A stretch of DNA of 64,000 nt from Kiritimatiellota bacterium B12222 (GTDB lineage: Bacteria > Verrucomicrobiota > Kiritimatiellia > SS1-B-03-39 > UBA6053): NCBI GenBank assembly GCA_029719485.1, contig CP120722.1, positions 620,001-684,000 on the forward strand. The letters run 5' to 3'. This document shows, piece after piece, positions 34,475 through 43,780 of this stretch; position 1 is the stretch's first letter, and each line of letters opens with the position of its first letter. The notes beneath the pieces were generated by a model, which saw only the letters and a program-made list of their open reading frames with translations, did not search any database and was not told the DNA's origin. Made by a program: the position numbers and the translations under genes.

Positions 34475-35014
34475 TTAAGAGGTGGCTGGCGCCACAAAGC
34501 TGACTTTTTCAAAGGATACGATTTTCAAATCTCCCTTGGCGTTGATGAGTGTAAGAGAATCGGTGGAGAATGCTTCAATACGGTTCATCCACATTTTCCC
34601 TGGAGCTGTTGAAATCAAGGGTTGAGGGGGAGGGACTAATCGATCAATGAAAACTTTTACGGGAAGGTTTGCGATGGTTCCGTCTGCTTTAATGAGTTGA
34701 ATTGCGAGATCATTGCGGTTTTGAATTTGATGGTTTCCGCGAATGTGAATCAAGATATTGCCTTGATCGGAAAGTAACACTGTCGAAAATAAGGAGTTGA
34801 ATCCAGTGAGCTTTGTTTGCCACACTATATTTTCAGGAGTGTTGGCTTGGTAGATGGTGATTTCACCCGTTAAATTATTTCGATGATAGATGAATGATTT
34901 GTCAGGTGATGCCCCCCAAACTTCATCTGCAGGTGGGGCCCAACAGGCCAGGGTAGCGCTGGTCGCAAAGCAAAAGAAAAGGATAAGAAGAAGAGAGATG
35001 ATTTTTGATTTCAT
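34475..35014 (-). CDS. Exported hypothetical protein
   Basis: The 179-residue product has a clear signal peptide (MKSKIISLLLILFFCFATSA). The TLAC just after it is only a weak lipobox match, so it may be periplasmic or a lipoprotein. The rest is predicted beta-rich (ITIYQANTPENIVWQTKLTG, ILIHIRGNHQIQN) without a family I recognise. It faces cmoA tail to tail across 106 bp. Confidence 0.65.
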   Translation of the reverse strand: MKSKIISLLLILFFCFATSATLACWAPPADEVWGASPDKSFIYHRNNLTGEITIYQANTPENIVWQTKLTGFNSLFSTVLLSDQGNILIHIRGNHQIQNRNDLAIQLIKADGTIANLPVKVFIDRLVPPPQPLISTAPGKMWMNRIEAFSTDSLTLINAKGDLKIVSFEKVSFVAPATS

Positions 35015-35083
35015 GAGGGGCGCCTGTGTTGAAAAAGGTTTCTGTGATGCAGACGTCTGTGGAAAGTGCTTTCTTAGAAAAAA

Positions 35084-35470
35084 TTATTTTTTTTCCAAAC
35101 GGTTGCTCCGGCTGACGTTGTTTTCATCATGAAATCCCCACTTTTTATAAAAGGCGATGACGTGCAGGTTACGGGCGCGTATTTGTAATTGAAGGTGAGG
35201 GCAGCCCGCGGTTTTTAAAAGGGCCACTGCTTCAGTGATGAGAAGGCTCGGGTATCCATTGCGTTAATGTTTCGGATGAACTGCTAAATAATTAATCCAT
35301 CCCCGATGGCCTTCGTCGCCGACCAAGCAACTTGCCATTCATTCACCGGCGAGTTCACTCACTAAAAACATTCAAGGTTTACCTTTTGTTTTCAGCAGTG
35401 AAAATTCCCCTCTTGTAGGAGAACTCGTTGTGGGCAGGGTGGGGATCTGAGAGTGGGTGAAAGGTATGTT
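35084..35470 (-). pseudogene. GNAT-family N-acetyltransferase pseudogene
   Basis: On the minus strand one reading frame encodes the core of a YpeA-like GNAT: MFLVSELAGE, a TGA, MASCLVGDEGHRGWINYLA, VHPKH, a TAA, RNGYPSLLITEAVALLKTAG, then CPHLQLQIRARNLHVIAFYK and KWGFHDENN, ending RLEKK and a stop at 35084-35086. A further TGA precedes MFLV. The three in-frame stops (two TGA, one TAA) lie inside otherwise well conserved sequence; the TAA stands where the family commonly has glutamine or arginine. The reading frame itself is unbroken, so decay is by nonsense changes and is recent. The 5' limit is uncertain. Confidence 0.75.
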
Positions 35471-35594
35471 TTGATGTTATCGATTTGAGTTGTGGTGTTC
35501 GGTAATTTATCTGACGATTCTTTATTAAAACCTGTCACTCAAGATTCAATTGGTGATGTCCATAGACCAGGATGGAGAACTGCGCGAAAGGGTA

Positions 35595-36659
35595 TTAGGA
35601 TGGAAGTTCTAAAGGATTTTGAGCCGTTTGACCTTCTACCCACATACCGTTAATAAGGGTGGTGGAGGTTTGGTCTGGGAGTCCACGTTCGTTTCGATTG
35701 AGGGAGGCAATGAGAACATCGATAGCTGCTTTACCAATTTGGTAGGGGTTTTCGTCTACTGCAGAAAAACCTTGATCGGTTTGGGCGTATCCCAGTAACA
35801 CAATACCTAAACGTTTCAGGTAAGAAGGATCCCCCACAGGTAGATCTCGTAAATGACGATAAGCGCCAAGGGTTATGACGGCATCAGGACGGTGAAGGTC
35901 TAACCAGTCTCGTATGTTGTTATCACAAACCTGACCCTTGGAGAAATGAATAGGAATCTGCTGGTCGGGGGGAAGGGTTTGTTGAAAGTGGAGAAATGCT
36001 GCGCTGACGCGATTGTCGAGTCGGTCGTCATAACGTTGATTAAGTAGTAGACCGATGCGTTGAAAGTTTCGATGTGTCAGCTTTCGTAAAATTAATCTCA
36101 TGTTCATGAAATGATCGGGAATCACCGCATGGAGGCGTGGGCGGGTTAGCGTCAGAGAAAGTGAGACCGAGGTAAAAAAATCCCACTGTAAAGATAGATG
36201 ACCAAAGGGCCTTTGCAAGGGCGGGATGAGTATGCCTCTGACCCCGCGGGCAGAGAGAATAGTGCTGAGACGTTTCCCGCTCATTTTGGGGTCTGCCTGC
36301 CAAAAAGAATTCAGTTTATAGCCTAGTGCATTTGCCCGTTCTTCAGCGCCTCTCCAGAGAAGTTTTTGATAGTCGACGCCTTGGGAGATGAAATAATCAG
36401 GGTGATCCCAATTATTGATCCATGCAAGGGTTTCCTGATATTCGGAGCGGACGGCGCGACGGGCTTGGGACATCATCTCTGTCAATGCAGGATTGAGTCG
36501 GTATCCATGAATGCGGGCGTATTCCTGAACCCGGGCGCGGGTGGTTGCTGCGACACGGGGATCGTTGTGTAAAGCCAGTGAAACGGTAGCGGCACTGATG
36601 CCCAAGGCTTGGGCCATCTGTCGCATGCTGGGTGTGGCGGAAGGGGGTGGGGAGGACAT
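35595..36659 (-). CDS. LacI-family transcriptional regulator
   Basis: The 354-residue repressor has an N-terminal LacI helix-turn-helix (SMRQMAQALGISAATVSLAL, then HNDPRVAATTRARVQ, about 11-45), followed by a periplasmic-binding-protein-like sensor domain. It is divergent from the PEP-CTERM protein gene and sits beside an SGNH esterase and a GH5 glycanase, so a plant- or algal-polysaccharide sugar is the likely effector. That is inferred from neighbours. No convincing LacI operator palindrome was found in the 114 bp upstream. Confidence 0.87.
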   Translation of the reverse strand: MSSPPPSATPSMRQMAQALGISAATVSLALHNDPRVAATTRARVQEYARIHGYRLNPALTEMMSQARRAVRSEYQETLAWINNWDHPDYFISQGVDYQKLLWRGAEERANALGYKLNSFWQADPKMSGKRLSTILSARGVRGILIPPLQRPFGHLSLQWDFFTSVSLSLTLTRPRLHAVIPDHFMNMRLILRKLTHRNFQRIGLLLNQRYDDRLDNRVSAAFLHFQQTLPPDQQIPIHFSKGQVCDNNIRDWLDLHRPDAVITLGAYRHLRDLPVGDPSYLKRLGIVLLGYAQTDQGFSAVDENPYQIGKAAIDVLIASLNRNERGLPDQTSTTLINGMWVEGQTAQNPLELPS

Positions 36660-36773
36660 GCATCAATCATAGAATGTGTAACTAACTGAAGTACAGATAT
36701 TTCAACGTGTTTAATTCAAGGTTTATTGCGGTGAAGGGTCAAAATATGAAACACTTTGGAAAAAGGAGATATT

Positions 36774-37589
36774 ATGAATATGTTATTCAACCGTTCGTTA
36801 TTTGTTTTATGTGCAACCCTCGTGGGGATGGCTTGTATTCCAGTGCAATCCGCTGTGATATTTATTGATGATTTAGAAGCCTACACCCCGGGTACCGGAA
36901 ATTTTACCCCTGAGGGTACTTCTTGGTATGATACTTATAATGCTGTGACCATTGCAGATGAAAATACGGCAACACCTTTTGGTGCATCTAACCACTATAT
37001 GATTCTGAATACGGGAAGTAATTTTTATCGTACGGACTCACTTTCACAATCGGCATCAGGTTTGGCTACCTACAGTTTTGATTTTGTTGATGCGAGCACT
37101 GCGGCTTCAGGTCCGGACGGCATTCGTTTTGGTATCGGTAGTGGAGATTTGAATTCGAGTAAGGCATACACGGCATGGTTTATTAATGATGGTGTATTGA
37201 CGACGGCGGAAAATACCAGCTTGGTATCGGGTGCGCTGCCCACATTGGAGGAAGATAAAGTCTATACAGCTTTTGTGATGTACAATGGCTCGGGCAGTAC
37301 TCAGTTGATTAATGGCGCAGGAGTTGCGACGGTATCAGCTGGTCAGTCAGCGTTGTTTTTTTATGATCAAGTGGGGGAAACGCTGTTGGACGCGGGACGC
37401 TTTGGTCATACTTCATCTGTGACCCCCACAGGATTTCTGCTTCGGAATTTTTCATCTGGAGACAATGAATTGTACATTGACAATATATCATTGGAGGATT
37501 CGTTAACGGTGGTTCCTGAGCCGGGAAGTATGTATTTAATTATGCTGGGGAGTGTGGTTTTGGTATGGGCGCGGTTTTCGCGTCGATAA
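36774..37589 (+). CDS. Secreted PEP-CTERM protein
   Basis: The product (271 residues from ATG 36774) has a signal peptide (NRSLFVLCATLVGMACIPVQ, SA), a beta-sandwich-like body beginning VIFIDDLEAYTPGTGNF and a C-terminal PEP-CTERM signal: VVPEPGS, a hydrophobic helix, then RFSRR. The body resembles lectin-like or carbohydrate-binding folds, but no specific family is claimed. AAAGGAG at 36762-36768 fixes the start; an ATG at 36756 lies before that site. It is the first gene of the plus-strand carbohydrate pair and should be exported and cut by an exosortase. Confidence 0.82.
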   Translation: MNMLFNRSLFVLCATLVGMACIPVQSAVIFIDDLEAYTPGTGNFTPEGTSWYDTYNAVTIADENTATPFGASNHYMILNTGSNFYRTDSLSQSASGLATYSFDFVDASTAASGPDGIRFGIGSGDLNSSKAYTAWFINDGVLTTAENTSLVSGALPTLEEDKVYTAFVMYNGSGSTQLINGAGVATVSAGQSALFFYDQVGETLLDAGRFGHTSSVTPTGFLLRNFSSGDNELYIDNISLEDSLTVVPEPGSMYLIMLGSVVLVWARFSRR

Positions 37590-37626
37590 TCGCTGCTGAT
37601 TATTAGAAACTTTTAGGGGTTACGCT

Positions 37627-39354
37627 GTGTTTATGATGATCCGTGTTTGCTGTGTAGTGACTTTGTTCACTTTCGCTGTGAGTTTTGCTGAAGGTCCGTT
37701 GCGAATTGTAGCGACGGGAGGGCGTATGGGAACGAGTACCTATGGGGTAACTGGATCATATACGGCGTTTCGCCATCGAACACCACATATGTTGGGTGGA
37801 CCCGTCGACGAGATACAGATAGGTTTCATGAATTGGGTGCATGATTACACCAAAGAAGTGGCCAATACGAATGAGGTTACAATTGAATACGCATGGTTGG
37901 AACGAGCTTCCAGTGGTCAAATTGTTGCGCTCACATTTGATGGTGAAAGAGCGTTTGTGATGCCCGCGAATTCAGATCAGGCCTACTTTCCTGCTGACCC
38001 GATTGCTTCGAGTGTGTGGACGGGGGCGCGGCCGGAGCGGGATGAAGTTTTCTGGGTGAATGTGTTGGGGCGACTACCCCAAGGAGGGAAAGTGTGCATG
38101 GGGTCTCCCGCTACGTGGCCCGGTGCAAAATTCATGGTGTACGATCCTGCCAATGCGACGGAACAAATTGATAATTCGGGTCAGGTTCTGCCCGTTCCTG
38201 GCCAAATTTCTCGAGTGTTGGGTCTCCCTTTGGTGTTCACTGGGCGCTATCGCGAAGCGGGGTATTTGTCGGTGATCGGTATTGGCGATAGTATTTTGGA
38301 TGGAAGCGGAGATCGTGTGAGTACTTTGGCCACTATTTCTGGTTTTGGGTTTTTTAACCGCGCTGCCGTGGATGAACAGGGTGAAAATGCCATAGCCATG
38401 TTTAATTTAACTCGGCATGGCGCGGTTTCACGTGTGTGGGAGAATGCAGAACGTCAACTTCAGTTTTTACCCTTGGCCAATGTGGTCGTAGAAGAGTTTG
38501 GGACCAATGATATTGGTTCTCGGGGAACGGGGAATGTGGCTGAGTTGAAACTCCGACTGGAAGAAATTTGGCAGATTGCGCGAAAGGCGGGCGTTCAAAA
38601 AGTACTGCGTACTTCCTTGTTGCCAAGGACCGTGTCGACCGACGCGTATCGCAGTGCAGAGAATCAAAGCCCAAATGAAGGTTGGGGGGGTGGAGGTAAG
38701 CGCGATGAGGTTAATGCCTTTTTTGCCGAGGCGTTGATCAATGGATCGCTTGATGTGCTGGTCCCCACTTTGGCTGGGGTGGCGGATCCAGAAGATGATC
38801 ATCTTTGGCGGACAGATGGCAGCGCACAATTACTAACTTCGGATGGCACCCATTTAAATGCTTATGGAAATAGCGTGTTGGCGCCAATCTTGCGGGAAGC
38901 TTTGTTGGCTCTGGAGGTAGATATGGAGATGGATTCCTACGAGACGTGGTCAGGACGTTTGGATTGGCAGGGGCAGGATGCATCACCATCAGCTGATCCC
39001 AATGGAGATGGTCTGAGTAATCTGGGTGCGTATGCATATGATTTGGATCCGTTATCGCAGGTGCAGGCTTCCGATTTGCCCAGCCTGAGTTATGACGTGG
39101 ACGGAGATGAGGGGCCTTGGTTGACCATAAGCTATCGTCACAATGTCAGTGCTGGAGATGTGAGCTATATCCTTAAAGTTACGGATGCGTTAACAGAAGG
39201 ATGGAAGACCCTTTTTGTCAATGGCATCGATGTGGTGTGCGAGACTTTGGAAGCAAATTCAGAGGGGGATGGTCATGTGCAGGTGAAGCGCGTGCGCATG
39301 AAAATTTCAGCGGAGGATGTACAAAAATTCATAGGGGTGGACGTGAGAATGTGA
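37627..39354 (+). CDS. Secreted SGNH-hydrolase (probable carbohydrate esterase)
   Basis: The 575-residue protein has a signal peptide (VCCVVTLFTFAVSFA), a beta-rich N-terminal region (about 25-205) and an SGNH catalytic domain with GIGDSILDGSG (block I serine), EEFGTNDIG (block III asparagine) and SDGTHLNAYG (block V aspartate and histidine). A calcium-binding-like repeat (SADPNGDGLSNLGAYAYDLD) follows, typical of secreted Verrucomicrobiota proteins. AGGGG at 37615-37619 is spaced 7 nt from GTG 37627, so I prefer that start; ATG 37633 is possible. Deacetylation of a polysaccharide is likely, given the GH5 neighbour. Confidence 0.82.
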   Translation: MFMMIRVCCVVTLFTFAVSFAEGPLRIVATGGRMGTSTYGVTGSYTAFRHRTPHMLGGPVDEIQIGFMNWVHDYTKEVANTNEVTIEYAWLERASSGQIVALTFDGERAFVMPANSDQAYFPADPIASSVWTGARPERDEVFWVNVLGRLPQGGKVCMGSPATWPGAKFMVYDPANATEQIDNSGQVLPVPGQISRVLGLPLVFTGRYREAGYLSVIGIGDSILDGSGDRVSTLATISGFGFFNRAAVDEQGENAIAMFNLTRHGAVSRVWENAERQLQFLPLANVVVEEFGTNDIGSRGTGNVAELKLRLEEIWQIARKAGVQKVLRTSLLPRTVSTDAYRSAENQSPNEGWGGGGKRDEVNAFFAEALINGSLDVLVPTLAGVADPEDDHLWRTDGSAQLLTSDGTHLNAYGNSVLAPILREALLALEVDMEMDSYETWSGRLDWQGQDASPSADPNGDGLSNLGAYAYDLDPLSQVQASDLPSLSYDVDGDEGPWLTISYRHNVSAGDVSYILKVTDALTEGWKTLFVNGIDVVCETLEANSEGDGHVQVKRVRMKISAEDVQKFIGVDVRM

Positions 39355-39437
39355 CCTCATTATGAAGAAGGAAGAGGGAAGGCTGACAAGTAAGGGGTCA
39401 TTGAATTGAGCTGAAGAGATGAGGAATGAGCAAGGTA

Positions 39438-39470
39438 AAGGTCGGAATACCCAGAGGGGATTCCGACCTT
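39438..39470. terminator. Bidirectional-type hairpin between convergent genes
   Basis: AAGGTCGGAAT (39438-39448) and ATTCCGACCTT (39460-39470) form a perfect 11-bp stem with an 11-nt loop midway between the convergent SGNH and GH5 genes. There is no long U-run on either side, so intrinsic termination may be weak or factor-assisted. Confidence 0.6.
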
Positions 39471-39496
39471 GGGGAGTCATCTCTATACTGCCTGGG

Positions 39497-41644
39497 TTAA
39501 CGCATTTTCTGCAGTTCAAAAGACTGTCCTGCTAAAGCCTCTTTGGCGAAGTTACCCCAGAAAGGCGTGGGGGTATATTCCCAGTCGGTAATCAGAATAG
39601 GAGAGGCTGCAGGATGAAAGCACCAGCCGGTCCAATTGATTTTATACTTCTGAATAAAGCCGAGCATGTCGGGTACCCAAGTGTAAGGATTTTCCTGCAC
39701 TTCATTCCGGGGAACGAAGGTAAAATCAATCACGTCGGCCCCCACTTCTCCGAGGAAGATTGGATATTTTTCGGCGGCGGCCATCACCTTTTTTTCCCAA
39801 CCATCATGCCAGTGATAGGTGTGCCAGGAGTACATGATTCCGTTACCGGTTTCATCGTCGAGTGCATAACCGTTGACCACTCCACTAAGATCATTGCACC
39901 ACCACACGCCTCCTGCGATGATAATATTTTTGGCGCCCGTGCTCCGCACCGCGTCGACCAGTCCCTGCATGCCGACGGATTCAAAACCATTGTTGGCTTT
40001 TTTCTCAGCGTCAGTGAGGAAGGCCGATTCATCGTGTTTCCCTTGTTCGCCGACGAAACCACCATTGCGCCAAACTTCCCAAGAAATGCCATGGGGTTCA
40101 TTAAATACATCGAATAAAACGGCGGGGTGATCTTTGTACTTTTCAGCGCAGTCTTTCCAAAAGTCAGCGTGCTCTTGTTTGGGGGCACGAAAACGATGGA
40201 GGTCGATCACCACGTACGCGCCACGGTTGGCTGCGAGGGTGACGGCTTTATCGATTTGATTCCGATAAAATTCTCCGCCGTCATCTTGAAATTCACCTTG
40301 GCCGTACCAGTAGGTTTCGCGGATAGGGAGGCGAATACAATTTGCGTTCCAGTTTTCAATGGCTTCCAATACGGAGCGAAGAACTTGTCGATCGGCAGAA
40401 AGGGTTTCGAGTCCCCCGGCGTTTAGTCCTTGCAACCAAACTTCATTTCCCTCTTCGTCGTGAAGACGGTTGCCGACGACTGTGAGCATGGACGGCCAGT
40501 TTTCGATGAGGGGTTCTTCATTGGGAATCTCAAGGCTTGCTTGAATGCGGGCTTTTTTTGCGTCAGCTTCTGCCAATAAAGCTTCGGGATCAATCAAGCG
40601 AACTTGCAGGTGATCGATGTCAAAGCTGGCGGCATTTGCCGTGTAAAGAGCGGCTTCTATTTCAAAGGATTTGGCTTTGGGGCTGACCAAAAACTGATCT
40701 GTCATCTCTACCCATCCTGAGGTAGGTACGAGGGTGTCGATGGCCTCGGGAGATGAGCTTCTGCGAAAATCTTCCCCTTTGCTGTTGAGGGGAATGAAGC
40801 GCAAATTTGCAGAAAAGTAAGGGCGGGGTCCTGGGAGGGTTCGGGTGATGCGTTGACGCCAGGAGAGTTCAATGGCTTGCGCATTGTTGGGCAACGCGAT
40901 GGGAGCGGAGCGGATTTTGACTACTTGGGTGTTGTCGGCATCGTGTAGTTGTAGGTAATGGGTTTCATGATCAGATTTAAGCTGAGTACCGGATGTTTCT
41001 TGCCATGAATGGGTCGAAAAGTCTTCGGTGTATAAAGGGGGGAGTTTGTCGTAGTCGGGTTTGGATTCCGCAATTTCTTCGGCATCGGGGGCTTCTCTGA
41101 TGACAACGTTATCCAAATCAAAGGTACCGGTTTCCACTTGGAAGAGGCAGGGCATAAATTTGAGAATGCGGGCGCCATCGGGTACGGGGAAAGTGACGCT
41201 ACGTTTTTCCCAGCCGTCGGTGTTGCGCGACCAAGTGAGGACAGGTGCCTTTACGGGTACTTTGTTTCGGTTGGCATCCATCCACTCCATCATGATCCGC
41301 GCGTCAAACCATGAATTTGTGCCCCGTTTTAAATTGCTCACGCGGCTTAGCAGAGTCAGTTGTAGCTCATTAATACCTTCTGGAACGGTAATTTCCCGAT
41401 AAAGCATGTTGGTTTTACCCGGTTCTGAGCTTTGAATGCGGATAAACTGATTTCCGGGTTCTGATTCCCAACTGGCGGCTGGGATTTGGGGCCATCCCTG
41501 AGGCCAGGTTTCATGGGCCTGTTTTTCGAAATCAGAGACGATGAAGCTGTTTACATTTGCGGGGACGAGCTGGTCGCTCCTGGTTTGTCCTGTTGAAATC
41601 AAACAAGCGAATCCTATCAACCAACTGTGTAAAGGTATTTTCAT
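39497..41644 (-). CDS. Secreted glycoside hydrolase family 5 (cellulase-type)
   Basis: The 715-residue protein has a signal peptide (about 1-22), two beta-sandwich carbohydrate-binding-like domains (about 30-185 and 205-350) and a C-terminal GH5 (beta/alpha)8 barrel (about 385-705). The acid/base is E516 in FDVFNEPHG and the nucleophile E633 in IFLGEVGAD; the conserved RLPIR and YSWHTYHWHD segments are also present. Endoglucanase or mannanase activity is plausible; GH5 subfamily cannot be assigned by eye. It is convergent with the SGNH esterase and belongs to the LacI-linked carbohydrate cluster. Confidence 0.9.
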   Translation of the reverse strand: MKIPLHSWLIGFACLISTGQTRSDQLVPANVNSFIVSDFEKQAHETWPQGWPQIPAASWESEPGNQFIRIQSSEPGKTNMLYREITVPEGINELQLTLLSRVSNLKRGTNSWFDARIMMEWMDANRNKVPVKAPVLTWSRNTDGWEKRSVTFPVPDGARILKFMPCLFQVETGTFDLDNVVIREAPDAEEIAESKPDYDKLPPLYTEDFSTHSWQETSGTQLKSDHETHYLQLHDADNTQVVKIRSAPIALPNNAQAIELSWRQRITRTLPGPRPYFSANLRFIPLNSKGEDFRRSSSPEAIDTLVPTSGWVEMTDQFLVSPKAKSFEIEAALYTANAASFDIDHLQVRLIDPEALLAEADAKKARIQASLEIPNEEPLIENWPSMLTVVGNRLHDEEGNEVWLQGLNAGGLETLSADRQVLRSVLEAIENWNANCIRLPIRETYWYGQGEFQDDGGEFYRNQIDKAVTLAANRGAYVVIDLHRFRAPKQEHADFWKDCAEKYKDHPAVLFDVFNEPHGISWEVWRNGGFVGEQGKHDESAFLTDAEKKANNGFESVGMQGLVDAVRSTGAKNIIIAGGVWWCNDLSGVVNGYALDDETGNGIMYSWHTYHWHDGWEKKVMAAAEKYPIFLGEVGADVIDFTFVPRNEVQENPYTWVPDMLGFIQKYKINWTGWCFHPAASPILITDWEYTPTPFWGNFAKEALAGQSFELQKMR

Positions 41645-41811
41645 TCTTTTCCTTAGTGTGAGTTACATATATATATTAATAATAGATGATTGGTATGTTA
41701 AAGATATGGTTAGGTCAATAAAATCTTTTTAAGTTTACAGGGGTGGATGATGTCGTTCTCTTTCAGGTTTTGCTTTAACTCTGATCTAAAAAGTTTAGGG
41801 AAGAGGGTCTC

Positions 41812-42252
41812 ATGAATGAACCAAACCCCAATGATGAAGAACGTCAGCCCCGTATACGCGAAGAATCGTTGTGCCCTTGTAAAAGTAAGCTCCCTTATAA
41901 AGAATGTTGCATGCCTTATCATTATGGACGGGCAAAAGCTGAAACCGCTGAAGCGCTGATGCGTTCGCGATATTCGGCCTTCTTTTTTCGGCGTATCGAT
42001 TACATTCTCGATACCACCTATCCGCGGATGCGTACGGCGGAGTTGCAAAAGAGCTTAGAAGAAAACATGCGGAATATCAGTTGGAGCTTTCTCAGAATTT
42101 TAAGCACATCCAAAGGTCAGAAGCACGATAAAGTGGGCAAGGTGGAGTTTGTCGCGGATTATTATTTAAATGGCGAATGTTATGAAATGCATGAGCACTC
42201 ACGTTTCAAACGTCATAAAGGCGCGTGGAAGTATGTGGACGACAAGGGGTAA
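41812..42252 (+). CDS. YchJ family (UPF0225) protein with SEC-C zinc motif
   Basis: The 146-residue protein begins with a SEC-C motif (CPCKSKLPYKECCMPYH, a zinc-binding C-x-C-x(8)-CC arrangement) and continues with the family's AETAEALMRSRYSAFFFRRI and the C-terminal EHSRFKRHKGAWKYVD. It matches YchJ-like proteins, whose function is not known; the SEC-C motif binds zinc and often protein or RNA partners. GAGGG lies just before the ATG. It is convergent with the acpH-like gene. Confidence 0.88.
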   Translation: MNEPNPNDEERQPRIREESLCPCKSKLPYKECCMPYHYGRAKAETAEALMRSRYSAFFFRRIDYILDTTYPRMRTAELQKSLEENMRNISWSFLRILSTSKGQKHDKVGKVEFVADYYLNGECYEMHEHSRFKRHKGAWKYVDDKG

Positions 42253-42273
42253 GGGGCGGCTGACGTTTTGGGA

Positions 42274-42864
42274 TTACTTGGCTGAAAGGCGTAGGTGATC
42301 GGAAGCTGTTTTCATGTCGTTAAAGTAGTCGGGAAAGCGTTGGATGAAGTCATCTTCTTGTTTTTGCAGTTTGTAGAGAAGGCGTGAGAGGCAGACGGGA
42401 TTCCGAAAACGGCGCCCCACGCGATCAAAAATTTGGGGCAGCGCCGAGGACTGAGCGTAGCTCGGAAAGATCTCATACTGGAGTAGAAAGTGTGCATAAT
42501 TTTCAGCTTGATGTGGAAAAGGGGCGGGCGGGGATTGGAGGAAGTTTGTGATCTGGGCATAGACTGATTCCCAGGAGTCTGAGATGAGTTTATCCCAACA
42601 GCGGAACAGTAAATAGTCTCCGTAGAGATCCAGGACAATGCCGCCATAACGACGATCCTTGGGTGGTAAAAGTTGTTTGGCGAAGGACAGGAAAGGGTGG
42701 GTTTCTCCAGCGGCATCTACCCGTCGATGAGCGCGAATGCCCTGTTTAACCTTGTCGGAGTAAGGGAGTTCCTCCACAGAACCCCGAGTGAAATCTCCTA
42801 AAAATTGACCCAATAAAAATTCAGGATCGTCGAGTCCGAGGCAAAGATGACATAAGGTGTTCAT
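42274..42864 (-). CDS. AcpH-type (DUF479) acyl carrier protein phosphodiesterase-like
   Basis: The 196-residue protein fits the AcpH family, related to HD-domain hydrolases: LGQFLGDFTRGSVEELPYSD, KVKQGIRAHRRVDAAGETHP and RYGGIVLDLYGDYLLFRCW hold the conserved D, HRxxD and LDxxxDxxL positions. E. coli AcpH removes the phosphopantetheine arm from ACP. AGGAAACT precedes the ATG. The 20 or so C-terminal residues are basic and unremarkable. Confidence 0.82.
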   Translation of the reverse strand: MNTLCHLCLGLDDPEFLLGQFLGDFTRGSVEELPYSDKVKQGIRAHRRVDAAGETHPFLSFAKQLLPPKDRRYGGIVLDLYGDYLLFRCWDKLISDSWESVYAQITNFLQSPPAPFPHQAENYAHFLLQYEIFPSYAQSSALPQIFDRVGRRFRNPVCLSRLLYKLQKQEDDFIQRFPDYFNDMKTASDHLRLSAK

Positions 42865-43097
42865 AGTTTCCTATAATCGATATTGTCATGGGGGTCGATA
42901 TTTGAATTGAAACAAGAGTTGGTCCGGACTTGGGGGTAGGGGGCTCGGGGTGGGAGATGGGTGATGATTTTGGCCGCAAGAGGGCGCGAAAGGGTGCTTC
43001 CCCTATACCCTGTTTGGGTTGGGGGGAAGGTGGCTTGGGTTGTGGAGAAGACAGGGGCAGGATGCCACTCCTCCCGGTGGGTGGGGTAAGGTGGACA

Positions 43098-43332
43098 CAG
43101 CGCCAAAGGTGCGACCCCATACTAGCCAGGGGTGTAACCCCTGGATGACGTGTAGGATGAGAAACGAGTGCCAAAGGTGCGGCTCTATAAACCAATTAAT
43201 TTTGAGGGTTATAGGGTCGCGCCTTCAGCGCTTGGGTTTTGTAGAAAATGAAATCCAGGGGTTGCACCCCTGGCTGGTATAGTGCCGTAGCGTTGCTACT
43301 TTTGGATGGGGCTGGGTTTGCGGCAATTGGGA
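43098..43332. repeat. Module B dispersed repeat, copy 1
   Basis: It starts CAGCGCCAAAGGTGCGACCC and contains the hairpins CCAGGGG-TGTAA-CCCCTGG and CCAGGGG-TTGCA-CCCCTGG, then CTGGTATAGTGCCGTAGCG and a GGGATC end. It shares over 200 bp with copies at 43546-43780 and 53081-53294, with most differences in the central junction. Confidence 0.85.
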
Positions 43333-43545
43333 TCGAGAATTGATGTTATGAAATAATGCGTAGGTAAAAGAAATTTTGGACGCGAGAGGGTGCTTCCCCT
43401 ATACCCCGTTTGGGTCTGGTGGTTTGGGTTGTAGGGAAGGGCAGGATGCCACTCCTCCCAGTGGATGTGGTGGGGGTTAGGTAGCTTGGGTTATGGGGAT
43501 GGTGGGACGTGAGGTAGCTTGCAGAGGATTGATGGCAGGTGAATG

Positions 43546-43780
43546 CAGCGCCAAAGGTGCGACCCCATACTAGCCAAGGGTGTAACCCCTGGATGACGTG
43601 TAGGATGAGAAACGAGTGCCAAAGGTGCGGCTCTATAAACCAATTAATTTTGAGGGTTATAGGGTCGCGCCTTCAGCGCTTTGTGGGATGTTGGGGTTTG
43701 ACCAGGGGTTGCACCCCTGGCTGGTATAGTGCCGTAGCGTTGCTACTTTTGGATGGGGCTGGGTTTGCGGCAATTGGGAT
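43546..43780. repeat. Module B dispersed repeat, copy 2
   Basis: The same element as 43098-43332, but the segment between the two hairpins (about 43680-43702) differs: TTGTGGGATGTTGGGG replaces the TTGGGTTTTGTAGAAAATG seen in copies 1 and 3. It shares its upstream flank (GGTAGCTTGCAGAGGATTGA) with copy 3. Confidence 0.85.

Noticed and set aside
35084-35470. Stop-codon read-through or selenocysteine in the GNAT frame
   Set aside because: A TAA is among the stops, there is no SECIS-like structure seen, and the family does not use selenocysteine.
36660-36773. LacI operator palindrome upstream of the PEP-CTERM gene
   Set aside because: Only weak symmetric words (TGAA...TTCA; GTGTTT...AAACAC too far apart) were found; none meets a usual LacI-type centre with CG.
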